Source: Chryseobacterium camelliae (lineage in GTDB: Bacteria > Bacteroidota > Bacteroidia > Flavobacteriales > Weeksellaceae). Taken from it: a stretch of DNA of 64,000 nucleotides. Below, piece by piece: positions 61,406 to 64,000 of the stretch. The translations under genes and the position numbers were made by a program. The stretch lies in contig NZ_CP022986.1 of the NCBI RefSeq assembly GCF_002770595.1, positions 4,312,355 through 4,376,354 of the forward strand, written 5' to 3'. Each line of letters begins with the position of its first letter. Position 1 is the first letter of the stretch. The notes beneath the pieces are model-generated. The model was not told the origin of the DNA and did no database searches. It saw only the letters and a list, made by a program, of their open reading frames with translations.

Positions 61406-63952
61406 TTAAGGCAGCCGGGGTAGTAAAAGATCAAGGTCATTGTTATACACCAGGTATTTGTTTTCCAGAGGTCAGCTATTTTCCTTAAAATTCCTCAGGC
61501 TCTGGTAGTGCTTAAAGCTTCCGAGCCTTTCATAGGCCAACTGTAAAGCTGCTCTGCCGTATTATCGGGTTGCCGGCTCCGGCCATCGGGGTCATTCCCA
61601 TATTGATGAATTTAAGATCTTTGGCGCGGGGCGTATTCCACCAGCTTAATGATGAGCGAATCACGCTTCCGTTAGGGGCATCCTCCTTTTTGCGGATCAT
61701 ATCATAACTGCATTCATCCGGGGCGCAATGCGGGATGATATTCAGGAAAGCGACACAGCAGCCTTCCGGATCAAGGATCAGGATCAGGTCCTGGTTTCTG
61801 GACTACTTCACGGTCAAACATCCCTTCTGCAAATACAATTCCTTCTTATCCGATTCCGTCAGCCACTCGTCTGAAACCGCCTGGATCTGATCTATGGTGG
61901 CGCTCTGATTGCGGCGCATACCTGATTTCCGTACGGTATCCTGCTTTTTCAAGTCCGTGACCCCGTTCCTGATGGATTTCCGCTCTTTCCCGGAAGGCTG
62001 AATTTTCAGCATCCAGCAATGCATCCTGCCCGATGAAGAGTTTCTGTTTCCCGGAAGACGGAAAATAGGAGAGTCCGTCTTCGCCGATCCTGTAATAACA
62101 GGTTTTAAGGCTGTTCTTGCGGCAGTAGCTTTCAAATTCTTCTATCACGGTCACTTTATCTTCTGAAGCGCATACCGGTTCTTCGAGTACAACGGCAAAT
62201 CCGTTGGCCGTCCGGAATGATACAAAACCATCCGCTTCTTCGGAAAAAAAACTGTTTATCCTGGGCCAGTTTGAAAATCAGGGATGAAGCACCATATTCT
62301 TCCACCAGGTTTTCGGCATCTTCGTATTTTTCGGTACTGCCATCAGTACCTTTATGGATATTGCTCCTGTACAGCGAAAAAATAAGGATCATCCAGGAAA
62401 AGGCACCCAGGATAAAGTTCAGGTTCTGGAAGTCCCTGGCAAAGCCTGTGCGGGCCACCAGTCCGGAATCGCTGAAGAGCAGGAACGTATGAAGGGTATA
62501 ATAAAAAGCTTCCTCTTTGGTGAAATCGATCCCGAAATGGGATTTACTGATAAAATAAAAGCTCAGGTAATTGAAGATGAAAATAGCTGTAAAAATGCCC
62601 GTAAACCATCCGAACCCGCGCTGAAGTGAAATCCTTTTTGTCCTGAGGATATATTCTTTACGGCTGTAAACCAGCAGTCCAGTGTCGCCAGCGCAAAAGG
62701 GCCTCTTCGTAATCCAGGGCTTTGGTCAGGTTGAATACCACAGACATAACCGTAAAAGCCACTGCGAAATACCAGGCCCTGCGGGTCCCTTTAAACAGAT
62801 GGGCGGAAGTAACCAGTAATAGAACTCCCGCAATCAGTGTCAGCGTCTTGGAGAGATGGATAACGTCCAGCGGCAGGTACCCTTTGATGATATGAAGCCG
62901 GTCTGCGAGGGCAGGCGTAATCACCGACAGGATATTGATGATACCGAGAAAAAAGATCATGACCACCGGGATCATCCGGGCCAGAAGCTTCCTTCCGCTC
63001 CAAAGATAAGCTGCAATACCGACCAGTAAAGGAAGCCAGAATTCAAACAACCGATAGAGCAAAGTAATGCCCAGACCGTCCGCATGCTGGTATCCGAAGC
63101 TGACCAGGATATAGGTCAGCGAGAATTCCACAGCACCCAATCCCCGTAGGAAAGGCGAAATGATCATCAGTACAACAGACACGATGTAAGAAATGGCCGC
63201 TGCGGAAAAAGAGGCAGGCGTGCCTAATGCATACATCGCAATAAGCAGGTGAAAAACCCCGCAGAATTCTATCCCTACAGAAATCAGCACGGTCATCCGG
63301 AAACTTTTACGGTCTATTTCACTGCTGAATATTTCCTCAGAAGAACGGATCAGCTTAGGGAATTTTCCGCTCCGTAAACCGGTATAATGCATTTTTTTCC
63401 TGAATGAAATAAAAACACCATATAACGCGAATACCAAAATACCCAGAACCGCAATCCCGGACCAGCTGCTGCTGAAATTTTTATTGATGAACAGTGCGTA
63501 GACCATCAGTGGAAGGCCAACGACAAGAACAGTCAGCAGCCCTACAAAACCATATACGGCACTTGCCTGGTGGATAGACGCTGTATTATACCCTTTGGTC
63601 CTGATGTTCCTCGGAAGATAAGCCAGGGAACTTACGCCTCCGGCCGGCAGGAAAACACTCAGGAAATTACGTTTCAGGAACAAACTGACTGCTTCAGGCA
63701 GTTTCAGGCCAAGCCCGGCACTCCGGAAACTGGTTACGTACATGAGGCCCTGAAGAATAATATAGATAATGGAAAGGGCGATACCTGCCAATATCCATTC
63801 CGTCCTGGAATTTTTAAGCTGCGGTCCTATGGAGGCAAGCTCATGCCTTTCACTCCTGAAGAAAACAAAGGCAAGCAGTAAAAACAACAAAAGCCAGCAG
63901 CTCTTTCCAGCGGATCTGCCTGAACATTGCCGACAGTTTGAATTTTTTCATG
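61406..63952 (-). pseudogene. mprF: MprF-like phosphatidylglycerol aminoacyltransferase/flippase with frameshifts
   Basis: The whole span is about 849 codons, the expected MprF length. The start is the ATG at 63952 (KKFKLSAMFRQIRWKELLAF). The membrane flippase part (62658-63890) has EAVSLFLKRNFLSVFLPAGGVSSLAYLP and SPFLRGLGAVEFSLTY. The C-terminal GNAT-like DUF2156 part has GFARDFQNLNFILGAFSWM, CYYRIGEDGLSYFPSSGKQKLFIGQD, QAVSDEWLTESDKKELY and LKFINMGMTPMAGAGN. At least five frame changes (near 63880, 62670, 62250 in a run of eight T, 62010-61800, 61490) break it. Lipid aminoacylation protects against cationic peptides. Confidence 0.75.
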
Positions 63953-64000
63953 TACAGTTTTTTTATCTGTTCTTATTTGAAGGCATAAAATTAAATAAAA

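Overview
The window looks like a Flavobacteriia chromosome, most likely Chryseobacterium or a close relative in the Weeksellaceae. Evidence: Bacteroidetes-type promoters (TTG - about 20 nt - TAnnTTTG), little use of Shine-Dalgarno sites, a fused arginine cluster of GNAT-argG-argC-argD-argF'-argB-argE-argH, DUF2911 and DUF6814-like proteins, and a short peptide with a Bacteroidetes-style bacteriocin-like leader. Calls come from reading the sequence only; no database search was possible.

Layout. 1-1.2 kb: 5' part of a RelA/SpoT gene. 1.3-12.6 kb: a small stress-like gene, then an eight-gene minus-strand operon for short-chain acids (porin, MFS transporter, two tiny membrane proteins, transporter-histidine kinase fusion, receiver-only response regulator, prpE-like ligase, acs) that ends at a clear terminator. 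12.8-13.3 kb: a zinc-ribbon/HTH protein related to IS1 InsA. 13.4-22.5 kb: arginine biosynthesis plus a divergent Lrp regulator. 22.6-28.5 kb: pyrB with a pyrBI-like attenuator, then carA and carB with a four-helix-bundle gene between them. 28.5-46 kb: small housekeeping and detoxification genes (DUF2911, GNAT, cupin, PEGA lipoprotein, hydrolases, holA, trxB, SDR, two DinB, three VOC) separated by repeat-rich gaps. 46.3 kb: an unlisted 57-residue bacteriocin-like precursor. 46.9-55.3 kb: a type I restriction-modification locus with a tyrosine recombinase and invertible hsdS cassettes. 55.7 kb: tRNA-Ser. 57-58.5 kb: NUDIX, AlkB and a small membrane protein. 58.8-64 kb: three long genes (TIM-barrel-like protein, VirJ-like hydrolase, MprF), all frameshifted.

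How it works together. Carbamoyl phosphate from CarAB feeds both PyrB and the ArgF' transcarbamylase, which explains why the arg and pyr genes are neighbours. ArgF' has Val at the position that separates N-acetyl- from N-succinyl-ornithine enzymes, so the arginine route may use succinylated intermediates. The acid operon resembles the CrbS/CrbR acetate switch, but its response regulator has no DNA-binding domain.

Most unusual features: (1) degenerate arrays with an exact 7-bp period in many gaps, often as reverse-complementary pairs, one pair bracketing the four-helix-bundle gene; (2) a family of about 175-bp imperfect palindromes, tandemly arranged at about 333 bp near 35 kb; (3) 24-bp inverted repeats in hsdS that encode eight residues in frame, so inversion swaps specificity domains; (4) a pyrB leader with a 23-codon ORF ending at a terminator hairpin; (5) a strongly paired RNA candidate near 38.1 kb.
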